Shown piece after piece: positions 24,697 to 34,238 of a DNA stretch of 64,000 nt. Where the stretch lies: NCBI GenBank assembly GCA_023389745.1, contig JAEWED010000053.1, forward strand, positions 15,283-79,282, written 5' to 3'. A program made the position numbers and the translations under genes. The notes beneath the pieces were generated by a model. The model was not told the DNA's origin. It worked only from the letters and a program-made list of their open reading frames with translations, and searched no databases. How positions within the stretch are numbered: the stretch's first letter is position 1; each line of letters opens with the position of its first letter. This stretch comes from Actinomycetes bacterium. Lineage in GTDB: Bacteria; Actinomycetota; Acidimicrobiia; Acidimicrobiales; Microtrichaceae.

Positions 24697-27600
24697 CAAA
24701 GCCCTCCGCTTCCCCAACGCTGGGCGATGTACTTCTCTCGTTCGACGCTGTTGAGGGCCTTGGTGCCATTGGCGACGCGGACGAAGAACTCTGTCCTGGT
24801 CTCCTTCGGTTCGTTCGGCTTCTGGTAGATGACCTTGGCGTCGACCGGGAAGCCGGCGGGGTCGACCTGGACTCGGCACAGGTCGTGTTCATCGACGTGG
24901 TGCATCTGGGGCCGCACGTTGGTCGCGGCCGCCTCTCCCATCGAGGTCGAGATGATGTTGGCGAGGTGCTGCTGGAACCAGTCCCTGGGGTCCTGGTCGC
25001 GGTTGGACCGGCTGGCGTAGTCGGAGTCGAGCCCGTGCACTGATCCGTCGTCGGCGACGCCGATGAGCACGGTGCCGCCCTCGCGTGAGTTGAGGAACGC
25101 AGCGATGGTCTTCAGCGTCGCCGTCTCGAGCGGCTTCCAGGTCTCGCCGCCGTCGGCGTGCGTGCGCAGGGTCGCCTTGTACTCGAGGTGGGCGGACTCC
25201 TTGTCCGGCCCGAGCAGCTCGACGACGTCGCAGTGCTCCTGGTGCAGAACCTTGGCCCGACCCTGGACGAGGGGCCCGTAGACCTTGAGGATCTCGGCCT
25301 GGAGCTCGGGGTTGTCCACGTAGGCGAGGGCCATCTCCTCGGAGGTGCCGAGCTGATCGAGCACCCCGCCCATCGCTTCCTTCTCGAGCACCAGCCCGAA
25401 GTTCTCCGGCGTGTTGGCCGCCGCGGCCTGCTGGATGTCGGGGCGCTTCGAGAGCTTGTCGAACACGGCGTCGTAGAAGACCCGGTCCTCGGGATCCCAC
25501 GTGGTGCCGAAGCGTTCATTGAGCCGCTCGATGATCACCGAAAGCGGCTCCGCGTCCGGTTCGTGGAGCTTCCCGGTGCCCCCGAAGATCGTGGAGACCT
25601 CCCCGGTGGTCTCGGTGAGCGTGACCGAGCCGTCGAAGGTCTGCTCCAACTTGAGGTGGGTCAGCTCGACATCGGGGTGAACGGCTTCGGCACCGCCGGT
25701 CTTGATGAACGCGGCGAGGGCCTTGCAGAACCGGTAGTCCCGTTCGAGCTTGGCGTCGGTGAAGGCGACGACCTGGGACAGGAACGAGTAGGTGCGCACG
25801 AACCGGTTGAGCGCGTCGCGGAAGCGTTCCTGTTCGTCGTCCTCCAAGGACCAGAACCGGTCGACGGCCGGGGCGAGCGCAGCGTGGATCCTTTCGTGTG
25901 CGTTCGGGCCGGTGGTGAGCAGCAGCTCGACGCAGCGCTCGACCTCCTCGGGCCACAGCACGCCGAACTCGTCGAGGGCGTGGCGGGTGTCGTAGAGCAA
26001 GTTGGGGTCCGTGGGGGGCGCGACGGTGGCCCCGTAGTACGGCTCGAACGCGGCGCGGATGTCCTCGGCGTCGTTGCGGAAGTCCAGCACGAAGGTGCCG
26101 TCCTTGCGGATGCCGTCGCGGTCGTAGGTCCGGTTCAACCTGGACAGGGTCTGCACCGCCGCGAGCCCGGTGAGGGGCTTGTCGACGTACATCGCGTAGA
26201 GCTTCGGCTGGTCGAAGCCGGTCTGATACTTCTCCGCGACGACGAGCAGGTGCCAGGCGTCGGTGTCGAACTCGTCCTTGGTCTGGGACTCGGGGAACCC
26301 GTTCATCGAAGATTCGGTGACCGACTCGCCGTCTAGGTCGAGCGACCCGGAGAACGCGACGAGCACTCCGACGTCGGTGTAGCCCTTGGCGTTGATGTAC
26401 TTCTCGAGCGCCTGCTTGTAGCGAGCCGCGTGTTCACGCGAGGCGGTGACGACCATGGCCTTGGCCTGCCCACCGATCTTGTTGGCGACCTTGGCCCGGT
26501 AGTGCTCGACGATCACTTCGGCCTTCTGCGCCAGCTGGTGCGGGTGCAGCGACACGAACCGCGCGATCGCCGCCCGCGCCTTGCCCGGGTCGTACTCGGG
26601 GTCATCGGGGGTTGCCTGTTCGATCTGCCAGTACGTCTGGTAGGTGACGTAGCTGGCCAGCACGTCGTGGATGAAGCCCTCCTCGATCGCCTGGCGCATC
26701 GAGTACAGGTGGAACGGCACGTGCCGCCCCGTGGCGGGGTCGTAGCGGCCGAACAGCTCCAGGGTCCGGGCCTTTGGCGTGGCGGTGAACGCGAAGAACG
26801 ACAGGTTCGGTTGCCGCCCGCGGGCGGCGGCGGCCGCGGCGAGCGCGTCCTCGGCGGGGTCCGGCGGCTCGTTCGGGTCGGGCTCGTGACCCGTGCCGAG
26901 CACCTCCTTGAGCGCCGTCGCTGAGTCCCCGGTCTGAGACGAGTGGGCTTCGTCCACGAGCACCGCGTAGGTGCGCTGCGGTAGCGACTCGATCTTCTCG
27001 GTCACGTAGGGGAACTTCTGCAGCGTGGTGATGATGATGCGCGCCTGTTCGCCCTCGAGGGCCTCAGCGAGTTGCTTGGAGTCCTGGTCGATACGCACCA
27101 CCACACCGTGGGCGTGTTCGAACTGGTAGATCGTGTCCTGGAGCTGGCGGTCCAGGACCCGCCGGTCAGTGATCACTACGACCTTGTCGAACACCTTGTC
27201 GTCCGCCGCGTTGTGTAGCGAGGAGAGCCGGTGGGCGAGCCAGGCAAGGGTGTTTGATTTGCCGGACCCGGCCGAGTGCTGGACGAGGTAGTCGTGTCCC
27301 GCGCCGTGTTCGCGTGCGTCTGCGGTGAGGGCGAGGGTGGCGTCCCACTGGTGGAACCGGGGGAAGATCACTCGCCCCGGCGCCTTCGAACCCTTTGGTA
27401 CCGGCTCGACGTGCACGAACCGGTTCAAGAGGTCCAGCCACGCGTCACGTGTCCACACTCGCTCCCACAGATACGAGCTGCGGTGCCCGTCCGGGTTGGG
27501 CGGGTTGCCCGCCCCCATGTCGTGGCCCCGGTTGAACGGCAAGAACCTGGTGTTGGTCCCCGCCAGACGGGTTGTCATCGCGACCCGCTCGGTGTCCACC

Positions 27601-28193
27601 GCGAAGTGCACCACCGCCCGCCGCAACAGTGGGTTCTTCGGGTCCCGGGTCGTGCGGTACTGCTCGATCGCGTCGTCAATGCCCTGACCGGTCAGCGCGT
27701 TCTTTAGCTCCGCTGTCGCCACCGGGACGCCGTTGACGAACAAGCACAGGTCCAACGTCTTCGTGGAGCCCTGCTCGTAGGGCAGCTGCCGGGTGACGGT
27801 CAGCCGGTTCTTCCCGTACCGCTCCACGAGTTGCGGCGTGAGGCCGGACGCGGGCAGCGGGAACATCAGCCGGATCGTCACGCCGAGGTCGACGACACCG
27901 TGACGGAGCACGTCGACGGTGCCGCGGGCGTCGAGCTCCTTGGCGAGCCGGTCCGCGAATCCACGCTGCGCACGGTCTGCGTCGCCGCCATACAGCACCA
28001 GGAGTTCGGACCACGTGTCGGCCTGCGTGGCGCCGATGAACGCGAACAGCTCGGCTGTGTCCAACGCTCGAACCGGGTCGAAGTCGGTCGGCTGCCCCTG
28101 CGCTATGCCGACCTTCGCAGCCGAGTACCCGCCGTGCTCAACGAGCCAGTCGCAGATGAACGACTCGAACGCCTCCTCCCCCACCGAGCTCAT
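24696..28193 (-). CDS. hsdR: Type I restriction endonuclease subunit R with C-terminal AlbA-like domain
   Basis: This is the motor and nuclease subunit of a type I restriction enzyme. The 1165-residue protein has an N-terminal nuclease domain (about 120-200, with TLDLCLFVNGVPVATAELKN), a helicase core with Walker A QHSAGSGKSNTLAW, DEAH box VDEAHSSQ and motif III FFAFTATPKA, and a helical C-terminal region. Residues from about 995 add an AlbA_2/Schlafen-like domain (AHLEYKATL, FLNSREGGTVLIGVADDG) not normally fused to HsdR. It overlaps hsdS by 4 nt. Confidence 0.92.
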   Translation of the reverse strand: MSSVGEEAFESFICDWLVEHGGYSAAKVGIAQGQPTDFDPVRALDTAELFAFIGATQADTWSELLVLYGGDADRAQRGFADRLAKELDARGTVDVLRHGVVDLGVTIRLMFPLPASGLTPQLVERYGKNRLTVTRQLPYEQGSTKTLDLCLFVNGVPVATAELKNALTGQGIDDAIEQYRTTRDPKNPLLRRAVVHFAVDTERVAMTTRLAGTNTRFLPFNRGHDMGAGNPPNPDGHRSSYLWERVWTRDAWLDLLNRFVHVEPVPKGSKAPGRVIFPRFHQWDATLALTADAREHGAGHDYLVQHSAGSGKSNTLAWLAHRLSSLHNAADDKVFDKVVVITDRRVLDRQLQDTIYQFEHAHGVVVRIDQDSKQLAEALEGEQARIIITTLQKFPYVTEKIESLPQRTYAVLVDEAHSSQTGDSATALKEVLGTGHEPDPNEPPDPAEDALAAAAAARGRQPNLSFFAFTATPKARTLELFGRYDPATGRHVPFHLYSMRQAIEEGFIHDVLASYVTYQTYWQIEQATPDDPEYDPGKARAAIARFVSLHPHQLAQKAEVIVEHYRAKVANKIGGQAKAMVVTASREHAARYKQALEKYINAKGYTDVGVLVAFSGSLDLDGESVTESSMNGFPESQTKDEFDTDAWHLLVVAEKYQTGFDQPKLYAMYVDKPLTGLAAVQTLSRLNRTYDRDGIRKDGTFVLDFRNDAEDIRAAFEPYYGATVAPPTDPNLLYDTRHALDEFGVLWPEEVERCVELLLTTGPNAHERIHAALAPAVDRFWSLEDDEQERFRDALNRFVRTYSFLSQVVAFTDAKLERDYRFCKALAAFIKTGGAEAVHPDVELTHLKLEQTFDGSVTLTETTGEVSTIFGGTGKLHEPDAEPLSVIIERLNERFGTTWDPEDRVFYDAVFDKLSKRPDIQQAAAANTPENFGLVLEKEAMGGVLDQLGTSEEMALAYVDNPELQAEILKVYGPLVQGRAKVLHQEHCDVVELLGPDKESAHLEYKATLRTHADGGETWKPLETATLKTIAAFLNSREGGTVLIGVADDGSVHGLDSDYASRSNRDQDPRDWFQQHLANIISTSMGEAAATNVRPQMHHVDEHDLCRVQVDPAGFPVDAKVIYQKPNEPKETRTEFFVRVANGTKALNSVEREKYIAQRWGSGGL

Positions 28194-29452
28194 GCCGCCA
28201 CCCCCGGCACCTGCAAATCTCCCGTCACCGCGGCCGTGATCAACGCCTGCCGATGCTCTTGGAGAAGCGTGATCTGCTCGCGGAGTTTCAGCTGAACAGC
28301 GAGCACACGCTCCAACTCAGAGAGCAGGTCCCTAGCGATAGCCGTTTGCTCCGGCCGGGATGGCACCGGCCAGTAGTGCGAAAGGTAGTGGCCGAGGTCG
28401 AGGTTCTGAAGCCCAGTGGTCTGCTTGATCGAGCGCCACGGCAGCCCGACTTCGTAGGCAGCGCGGAGCGCAAGGAGAAGGAAGTCCGGATCGACATCGC
28501 TCCCAGGTCGAAGTCCCCCGGCGAAGTTGGTCGGAACAGCCCGCCCCTCGCCACGCCACGCGACAACACGTCCCACTGGGACACCTTCGCCACCCCCTGA
28601 CTTCTCGATGACGAGGTCACCGGGCTGAAGACACCGCGCAGAAGCGGACGCGAGTGTGAACGAACGGCTCGCTCCGGTGGTAGCGCAAAGGCGGACGAAG
28701 TCAAAGTCTGCCGCTCGCACACACGGGAGTTCTGCGTCGTTCTCACCCGGTTCATCACCCCAGTCACCGCCCCATGACTTCGCGAGCAGGCGACGAAGAG
28801 GGCGCACGGGCCATCCAGCCTGCCTCGGACGGCCTGCCGCGGAGTCCAGTCCGCCGGGCAGCAGGGTCGAGCAGAGATTCGTCGCCCAACGGGACAGAAG
28901 CATCTGGGCCAACTCGTCCTTTCGGTGCGCGATGGCGTCGATGCGAGCGGTTTCGGCGTCGAGGAAGTCGGCGATCGACCGCTGACGGGATAGCGGCAAG
29001 TAGGTCATCGGGAGTGTCCGGAGGCGCTCCGCCGAAAGGTGGAAGATGTTCGCCCCCGTGGACACGCTTGCGAAGAGTCCACTCGCAAAGGCGTGCCGGC
29101 ACCACCATGCAAGAAAGCGCTCGTCTGTGGACGGCCGCGGTCGCAGTCGGAGGAGGGTGTTCTGGAAGCAGACAACTCCCTCCAGTTCGCTTCTCCAGAC
29201 AGCAGATGCCCCGACGCTGGTGATGCTCCCCGAACCCTCGGTCACCAGCACGTCGCCGGGGCGAAGGGCGAAACGTTCCTGCTCCGAAGGCTCGAAGTTC
29301 ATCTCCTTGACGTCCGTGAGGTCGAGGGACCCGTCCTTGACATTCGCAGCGCGCAAGTACCGGACCATGTGGGGTCCTGTTTCGTTCTGGGGCGAACGTT
29401 GCCGTCCGAGCGCCACATCCGCGTAGGCCCGAACGGACCTCGTCTCGGTCAT
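28190..29452 (-). CDS. hsdS: Type I restriction-modification specificity subunit
   Basis: This 420-residue HsdS has two target-recognition regions, each followed by a coiled-coil-forming conserved helix (SRQRSIADFLDAETARIDA and PEQTAIARDLLSELERV). The recognition sequence cannot be read from the protein. It overlaps hsdM and hsdR by 4 nt each, so the three subunits are translationally coupled. Confidence 0.92.
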   Translation of the reverse strand: MTETRSVRAYADVALGRQRSPQNETGPHMVRYLRAANVKDGSLDLTDVKEMNFEPSEQERFALRPGDVLVTEGSGSITSVGASAVWRSELEGVVCFQNTLLRLRPRPSTDERFLAWWCRHAFASGLFASVSTGANIFHLSAERLRTLPMTYLPLSRQRSIADFLDAETARIDAIAHRKDELAQMLLSRWATNLCSTLLPGGLDSAAGRPRQAGWPVRPLRRLLAKSWGGDWGDEPGENDAELPCVRAADFDFVRLCATTGASRSFTLASASARCLQPGDLVIEKSGGGEGVPVGRVVAWRGEGRAVPTNFAGGLRPGSDVDPDFLLLALRAAYEVGLPWRSIKQTTGLQNLDLGHYLSHYWPVPSRPEQTAIARDLLSELERVLAVQLKLREQITLLQEHRQALITAAVTGDLQVPGVAA

Positions 29453-31539
29453 TCCGTGACCTCTGCGAGCAGCTCCTGGATCTCTGCTTCGAGCTGCTTG
29501 ATCTCGGCGTCGATCTCTTCCAACGGCCTCGGCGGGACGTACTCGTAGAAGTGGCGGGTGAGGGGGATCTCGTAGCCGACCTTGGTCTTGGTGTGGTCGG
29601 TCCAGGCGTCGGGCACGTATGGGTGGACCTCTGCGGCCATGTAATCGTTGACCGCGGTGCGGTACTCCAGGCTCCGCAAGCGGGCGGCGACGTCGGCTTC
29701 GTAGGTGACAGGCATCGCAGGCAGGGGAACGTTCTCGTTGTCACGCAGGTCGGGATCGGGCTGTGTGTTGCCCTTGGAGTCGACGACCGGATCGCCGTCG
29801 GGGTCGGGGACGGTGAGCGCGGCCAGGATGGACTTGGCCTGGGACTTGGTGATCTCCAAGGCCCACGCGAGGTCACCGGTCTGGCCGCCCTCGGTGATCC
29901 AGTCGTGTTCCTCGTCCCACACCTTGAGCGCAACGGGGACGAGTATCTGCTCCATCTCCGACGGGCTGGCCGCAGACGCGCCGCTCGCTCGGCGCAGCGT
30001 GCTGTCGAGTACTGCCCGGTTCTGAGCGTCGAGCTTGGCGATCTTCTTGTCCCCGGCGACAGCGGCGATGGTGTCGTCATTGACTGCCCAGCGGACCCGG
30101 AGGGGACGTTCGACAGTGATGCGCATGAACCCGAACGCTTCGTTGGGGAAGATCTTGACGTGTTCGCCCTCGGTGAAGTCGCCGTACAGACGGACGATCT
30201 CATCGGTCTGCGTATCCGAGATCTGCTTGCGCTTCTCCCCGAGCGACTTACGCATCTTGGTCCACATGTCGCGGGCGTCGACGAGCTGGACCTTGCCGCG
30301 CCGCTCCGGGCGCTTCCGGTTCGTGACGATCCAGAAGTACGTGGAGATGCCGGTGTTGTAGAAGAGCTGGTCCGGCAGGGCGACGACGGCTTCGAGCCAG
30401 TCGTTCTCGATGATCCAGCGGCGGATCTCGGACTCGCCGGACCCGGCGCCGCCGGTGAACAGCGGTGAGCCGTTAAACACGATCGCGACGCGGCTTCCGC
30501 CGTCCTCGGGTCGCTTCATCTTCGAGATCATGTGCTGGAGGAACAGGAACGACCCGTCGTTGATGCGGGGCAACCCAGCGCCGAACCGGCCGGCGAACCC
30601 CTTCGACTCGGCCTCGTCGCGGATCTGGTCCGCGACCTTCTTCCACTCGACCCCGAACGGGGGGTTCGCGATCGAGTAGTCCACCTTCAGTCCGGCGTGT
30701 CCGTCCTCGGTGAAGCTGTTGCCGTAGGCGATGTTCTGGGCGTCTTGGCCCTTGAGCATCATGTCGGACCGGCAGATGGCGTAGGTCTCGGCGTTGAGCT
30801 CCTGGCCGAACACGTGCAGCCGTGCCTGCGGGTTCAGCTCGCGAAGCCGCTCCTCGGCCACCGAGAGCATTCCTCCGGTTCCGCACGCGGGGTCGAGGAT
30901 CGTCTTGGAGATGCCCGGCTTGGTCAGCAGGTCCTCGTCCTCGATGAACAACAGGTTCACCATCAACCGGATGACCTCACGCGGAGTGAAGTGCTCGCCT
31001 GCGGTCTCGTTGGAGAGCTCGGAGAACTTCCGGATGAGCTCCTCGTAGAGGTAGCCCATCTCGATGTTCGACACGACCTCGGGGTGCAGGTCGATCTCGG
31101 CGAACTTCGATACCACGAGGTACAGCAGGTTCGAGCGATCGAGCCGGGCGATCTGGGTGTCGAAGCCGAACTTGTCGATGACGTCGCGGGCGCCCTCGGA
31201 GAAGCTCGCGATGTAGTGGCGCAGGTTGTCCGCGAGGTCGTCAGGCGCGTCGAGAAGCCGGCCGAAGTCGTACTTGGAAGTGTTGTAGAAGGTTTGGCCG
31301 GCCTCGCGGCACAGGATCGGATCGATGTTGTCGACCTTGCCTTCGAGCTGCCCGGCACGCTCGAGCACCTTGGCCTTGGTCGGCTCGAGCACGCAGTCGA
31401 GGCGGCGCAGCACGGTCAGCGGGAGGATCACCCGCCCGTACTCGGACTGCTTGTAGTCGCCGCGCAGCAGGTCCGCGACCGACCAGATGAACGCCGCGTG
31501 GTTCCTGATGACGGGGCTCGCCGTCTGGCTGGTCACCAT
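29449..31539 (-). CDS. hsdM: Type I restriction-modification N6-adenine methyltransferase subunit
   Basis: HsdM (696 residues) has the N-terminal helical HsdM_N domain (FIWSVADLLRGDYKQSEYG), the SAM-binding motif DPACGTGGM and the catalytic NPPFG motif, so it is an N6-adenine methylase. The C terminus carries a coiled coil (LEEIDAEIKQLEAEIQELL). ATG 31539 follows a GGAAGG ribosome-binding site. It is the first gene of a five-gene leftward operon and faces a divergent mobile-element operon 146 bp away. Confidence 0.94.
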   Translation of the reverse strand: MVTSQTASPVIRNHAAFIWSVADLLRGDYKQSEYGRVILPLTVLRRLDCVLEPTKAKVLERAGQLEGKVDNIDPILCREAGQTFYNTSKYDFGRLLDAPDDLADNLRHYIASFSEGARDVIDKFGFDTQIARLDRSNLLYLVVSKFAEIDLHPEVVSNIEMGYLYEELIRKFSELSNETAGEHFTPREVIRLMVNLLFIEDEDLLTKPGISKTILDPACGTGGMLSVAEERLRELNPQARLHVFGQELNAETYAICRSDMMLKGQDAQNIAYGNSFTEDGHAGLKVDYSIANPPFGVEWKKVADQIRDEAESKGFAGRFGAGLPRINDGSFLFLQHMISKMKRPEDGGSRVAIVFNGSPLFTGGAGSGESEIRRWIIENDWLEAVVALPDQLFYNTGISTYFWIVTNRKRPERRGKVQLVDARDMWTKMRKSLGEKRKQISDTQTDEIVRLYGDFTEGEHVKIFPNEAFGFMRITVERPLRVRWAVNDDTIAAVAGDKKIAKLDAQNRAVLDSTLRRASGASAASPSEMEQILVPVALKVWDEEHDWITEGGQTGDLAWALEITKSQAKSILAALTVPDPDGDPVVDSKGNTQPDPDLRDNENVPLPAMPVTYEADVAARLRSLEYRTAVNDYMAAEVHPYVPDAWTDHTKTKVGYEIPLTRHFYEYVPPRPLEEIDAEIKQLEAEIQELLAEVTE

Positions 31540-31685
31540 GTGTGTTCCTTCCGTGTCCTCGGTCGAGGGTACCGGGACCGTGCCGGGCGCCTGGCGAACC
31601 GCTCGCAGGCTGGTTGCGGCTCCGAGGCGGAGTCGGTGGGAGCAGGACCCGTGCGGGTCTGGCGGGTGATCGGACCGTGGTCGGC

Positions 31686-32546
31686 ATGGATGCCCACCAC
31701 GACAACCCACCCTCCCCCGACCTCCCCCGAGCGGTGGAGGAGAAGCTCACCTCCTTCAACCCGAGGACGCTCGACTCGACCCGGTGGGAGCTCGCCCGCC
31801 CACGGCTGTTGGAGCTGACCCGAGCGACCGCACCGAAGACACCGATGCGGGCCGCCACGGTGCTGAGCTCGGCGTGTCGGTTCCTCTCGGACGTCGCGCC
31901 CACCGGCTCCTGCGACGTGGACGAGCTGCTCACCGAGGCGAAGGTCGCCGGGTGGTCCCACCGCATGCGCGCCGACGGCATGGACGATGGCACCCTGGCG
32001 AACCACCTGGGCCGGATGAACGGGCTGCTGCGAGCGAAAGCGGGCCACGGCCCCGTCGAGTCGGACCCGTCGCAGCGACGGAACCGGCGCCCGCCCTACG
32101 ACCCCGAGGAACTGCTCGCACTCGCCGAGAAGCTCGCCCCGGCCGACCCGCCGGCGGCAGCCGCGATCGTCGCCGGCGCGGGAGCTGCACTGCTCGTGCC
32201 CGACGTCGACGGCGCAGCGGTCGCCGCCGACGCGACCGGCGTCGCGATCGTCACCGCGGCCGGCGAGCGCAAGAGCCTCACACCTCGTTGGTCCGAGCTG
32301 GCTTCGCGACTGTCGGACGTCACGATCGACCGCTCGGCATGGAACCGCGCACGGGCAGCCGCCGACGCCGAGCCGCTCAACCACCAGAGGGTCCACCTCA
32401 CCTGGGCAGTCGACGCGCTCGGCACCGATCGCTCGCTGCGCGAGTTAGTGGACGACACCGGACTGGGACGGCTGACCCTCGACAGCGCAGTTCGTCACCT
32501 CCCGCCGGTCGACACGGCCACGCGCAACCAACTGCTGCGCGGCTAG
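31686..32546 (+). CDS. Tyrosine-recombinase-like protein 1, catalytic residues absent
   Basis: This 286-residue protein is the first gene of a rightward five-gene set. It is built like the next protein: an N-terminal helical segment (FNPRTLDSTRWELARPRLLEL), then a region aligning with the recombinase fold (AAIVAGAGAALLVPDVDG in the box I position and QRVHLTWAVDALGTDRSLREL in the box II position). The box I Arg, the His of LGH and the nucleophilic Tyr are not seen, so recombination activity is unlikely. DNA binding is inferred. The fold call is by eye. ATG 31686 has no clear ribosome-binding site. Confidence 0.5.
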   Translation: MDAHHDNPPSPDLPRAVEEKLTSFNPRTLDSTRWELARPRLLELTRATAPKTPMRAATVLSSACRFLSDVAPTGSCDVDELLTEAKVAGWSHRMRADGMDDGTLANHLGRMNGLLRAKAGHGPVESDPSQRRNRRPPYDPEELLALAEKLAPADPPAAAAIVAGAGAALLVPDVDGAAVAADATGVAIVTAAGERKSLTPRWSELASRLSDVTIDRSAWNRARAAADAEPLNHQRVHLTWAVDALGTDRSLRELVDDTGLGRLTLDSAVRHLPPVDTATRNQLLRG

Positions 32547-32613
32547 TTGCCACCCCAGCCACGCCGGACACCGTGCCCTCCGACGAACCCGTCACCCAGA
32601 AAGGACCACACCT

Positions 32614-33609
32614 ATGGCAAAGCCCTCACGCGCTGCAGCGAAGCGAGCCGCAGCAGCCGCCCGCGCCGCCAAGCACGCACCGCCCCAGCTCCCTGCCGAG
32701 CTGGTCGCCCACCTCGACGGATACGCGCCCGACATGATCGAACCGTCCACCTGGTCAGCGATCCGATCGACGCACCGCGACATCATGATGCGCTGCGGGT
32801 TGAAGGGAGCCGAGAGCTTCAAGAAGCGATCGCGGGAGCTCGCGCACTACCTCGCCGACCGACATGAGCAAGGGCTGTCCATCGCCGTCGCCGACGCGAT
32901 GACCTACGTCGCGATCGACGACCACTACGCCCGCCGCTGCGGGCATCTGAAGAACTCCAGCCGCAACGATCGCCGTTCGCGGCTCCGCAAGCTCGCCGAG
33001 GCGGTCAACCCGGGCCTCGACACCCCGCCACGAGCAGTCACCCTCGGGCACCAGTCGATCAAGCCCCCCTACAACGCCGACGAGGAGGCTGCCATCACGC
33101 GCGTCGCGCTCCGCCAGCGCAACCAGCGCTCCCGGCGCGCGATGTGCATCTCAGTGGGGCTGTGCGCCGGCGCCGGGTGCGACTCGGTGGACCTGCGCGA
33201 CATGCGCGGACGGCACGTCCACGACTTCGGCCCCGCAGGCATCCTCGTCGACATCCCTGGCAAGAGGCCCCGGTCGGTGATGGTGCGCCGCGAGTACGAG
33301 GAGCTCGTGCGGGTCGGGATGGAGGGCATCGGCCCAGACGATCTGGTCATCGGCAAGGTGCCCACCCGACGCGGCCTCGTCGGCAAGATCGTGGAGAGCG
33401 CAGAGATCCTCGGCGACGTCCCCCACATCGAAGCCGCACGTCTGCGGGCCACCTGGCTCGCATGGCTCATGTGCCGCCCCGTGCCGCTCAACGTCCTGCT
33501 CGACGCAGCCGGACTCATCAGCGCCCGGACCCTCATCGACCTGCTCCCCCACCTCCCCGCGGTGGACGACGACCCCCGTCTGCTGCGCGGCGACGAGGAC
33601 CCGTCATGA
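32614..33609 (+). CDS. Tyrosine-recombinase-like protein 2, catalytic residues absent
   Basis: This 331-residue protein has a basic Ala-rich start, a SAM-like helical N-terminal domain (IEPSTWSAIRSTHRDIM) and a phage-integrase-like C-terminal domain. CISVGLCAGAGCDSVDLRDM aligns with box I but lacks the Arg. ARLRATWLAWLMCRPVPLNV aligns with box II and keeps one Arg, and the end (GLISARTLIDLLP) has no His or Tyr at the expected places. It is paralogous to the preceding protein. Its stop overlaps the next ATG by 4 nt. Confidence 0.55.
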   Translation: MAKPSRAAAKRAAAAARAAKHAPPQLPAELVAHLDGYAPDMIEPSTWSAIRSTHRDIMMRCGLKGAESFKKRSRELAHYLADRHEQGLSIAVADAMTYVAIDDHYARRCGHLKNSSRNDRRSRLRKLAEAVNPGLDTPPRAVTLGHQSIKPPYNADEEAAITRVALRQRNQRSRRAMCISVGLCAGAGCDSVDLRDMRGRHVHDFGPAGILVDIPGKRPRSVMVRREYEELVRVGMEGIGPDDLVIGKVPTRRGLVGKIVESAEILGDVPHIEAARLRATWLAWLMCRPVPLNVLLDAAGLISARTLIDLLPHLPAVDDDPRLLRGDEDPS

Positions 33610-34199
33610 TCGCCAAGCACATGGTCGACATCGCCGTGCACATCGTCGACTCCAGCGGCGCGGTCGACATCCTTCTCGACGGTCGCAACCGCAGCCCCCG
33701 TGGACGCAAGACGGATCCCACCCCGTACCGACTGCTGCTCATTGGCGGCTACCTGAACGTGATCACCCGGGGGAACTTCGTCGTGGAGGACATCTACGAC
33801 ACGCTCACCTGTCGGCTCAGCATCGATGACCAGTTCCGCCTCGGTGTGCGCCGCTGGCACAACGACGAGCTCAAGGTCCTCAGCGTGCATGCGCTCTACA
33901 ACGTCACCAAGGCGCTGGACCAGTTCCTCGCGTACGGCGAGGGCAGCGCCCCCGACCTCGACCCGGTCGAGCGCGAGCGGCGTCACAAGGTGATCCAGGA
34001 CTTCTGTGACGCGCTCATGGACGTGTTCGACCTCGGGTTCACCAGCCGCACCTACGCCATCGATGCCACCGGCATCTGGTCCTGGGGCAAGGGCCATCAC
34101 CGCCGCTCGAAGGAGAGCAGCTCCGACTCCGACTCCGACCCCGACGAGAGCGAGATCGAAGGCGACGACGCCGACGGCGAGCTCACCGCCACGGCGTGA
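33606..34199 (+). CDS. DDE transposase, N-terminal part with first catalytic Asp
   Basis: This 197-residue ORF encodes the N-terminal half of a large DDE transposase (IS4/IS1182-like by style). It has an N-terminal helical domain followed by YAIDATGIWSWGKG, which supplies the first catalytic Asp. It then ends in an acidic low-complexity tail (SSDSDSDPDESEIEGDD) and a stop. The second Asp and the Glu are encoded separately at 34774. It overlaps the preceding gene by 4 nt (ATGA), so it is translationally coupled. Whether both halves act together is unknown. Confidence 0.65.
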   Translation: MIAKHMVDIAVHIVDSSGAVDILLDGRNRSPRGRKTDPTPYRLLLIGGYLNVITRGNFVVEDIYDTLTCRLSIDDQFRLGVRRWHNDELKVLSVHALYNVTKALDQFLAYGEGSAPDLDPVERERRHKVIQDFCDALMDVFDLGFTSRTYAIDATGIWSWGKGHHRRSKESSSDSDSDPDESEIEGDDADGELTATA

Positions 34200-34238
34200 C
34201 CCGGCGACCGCCGCTGCCGCCACCGGTACGCTGACCGC

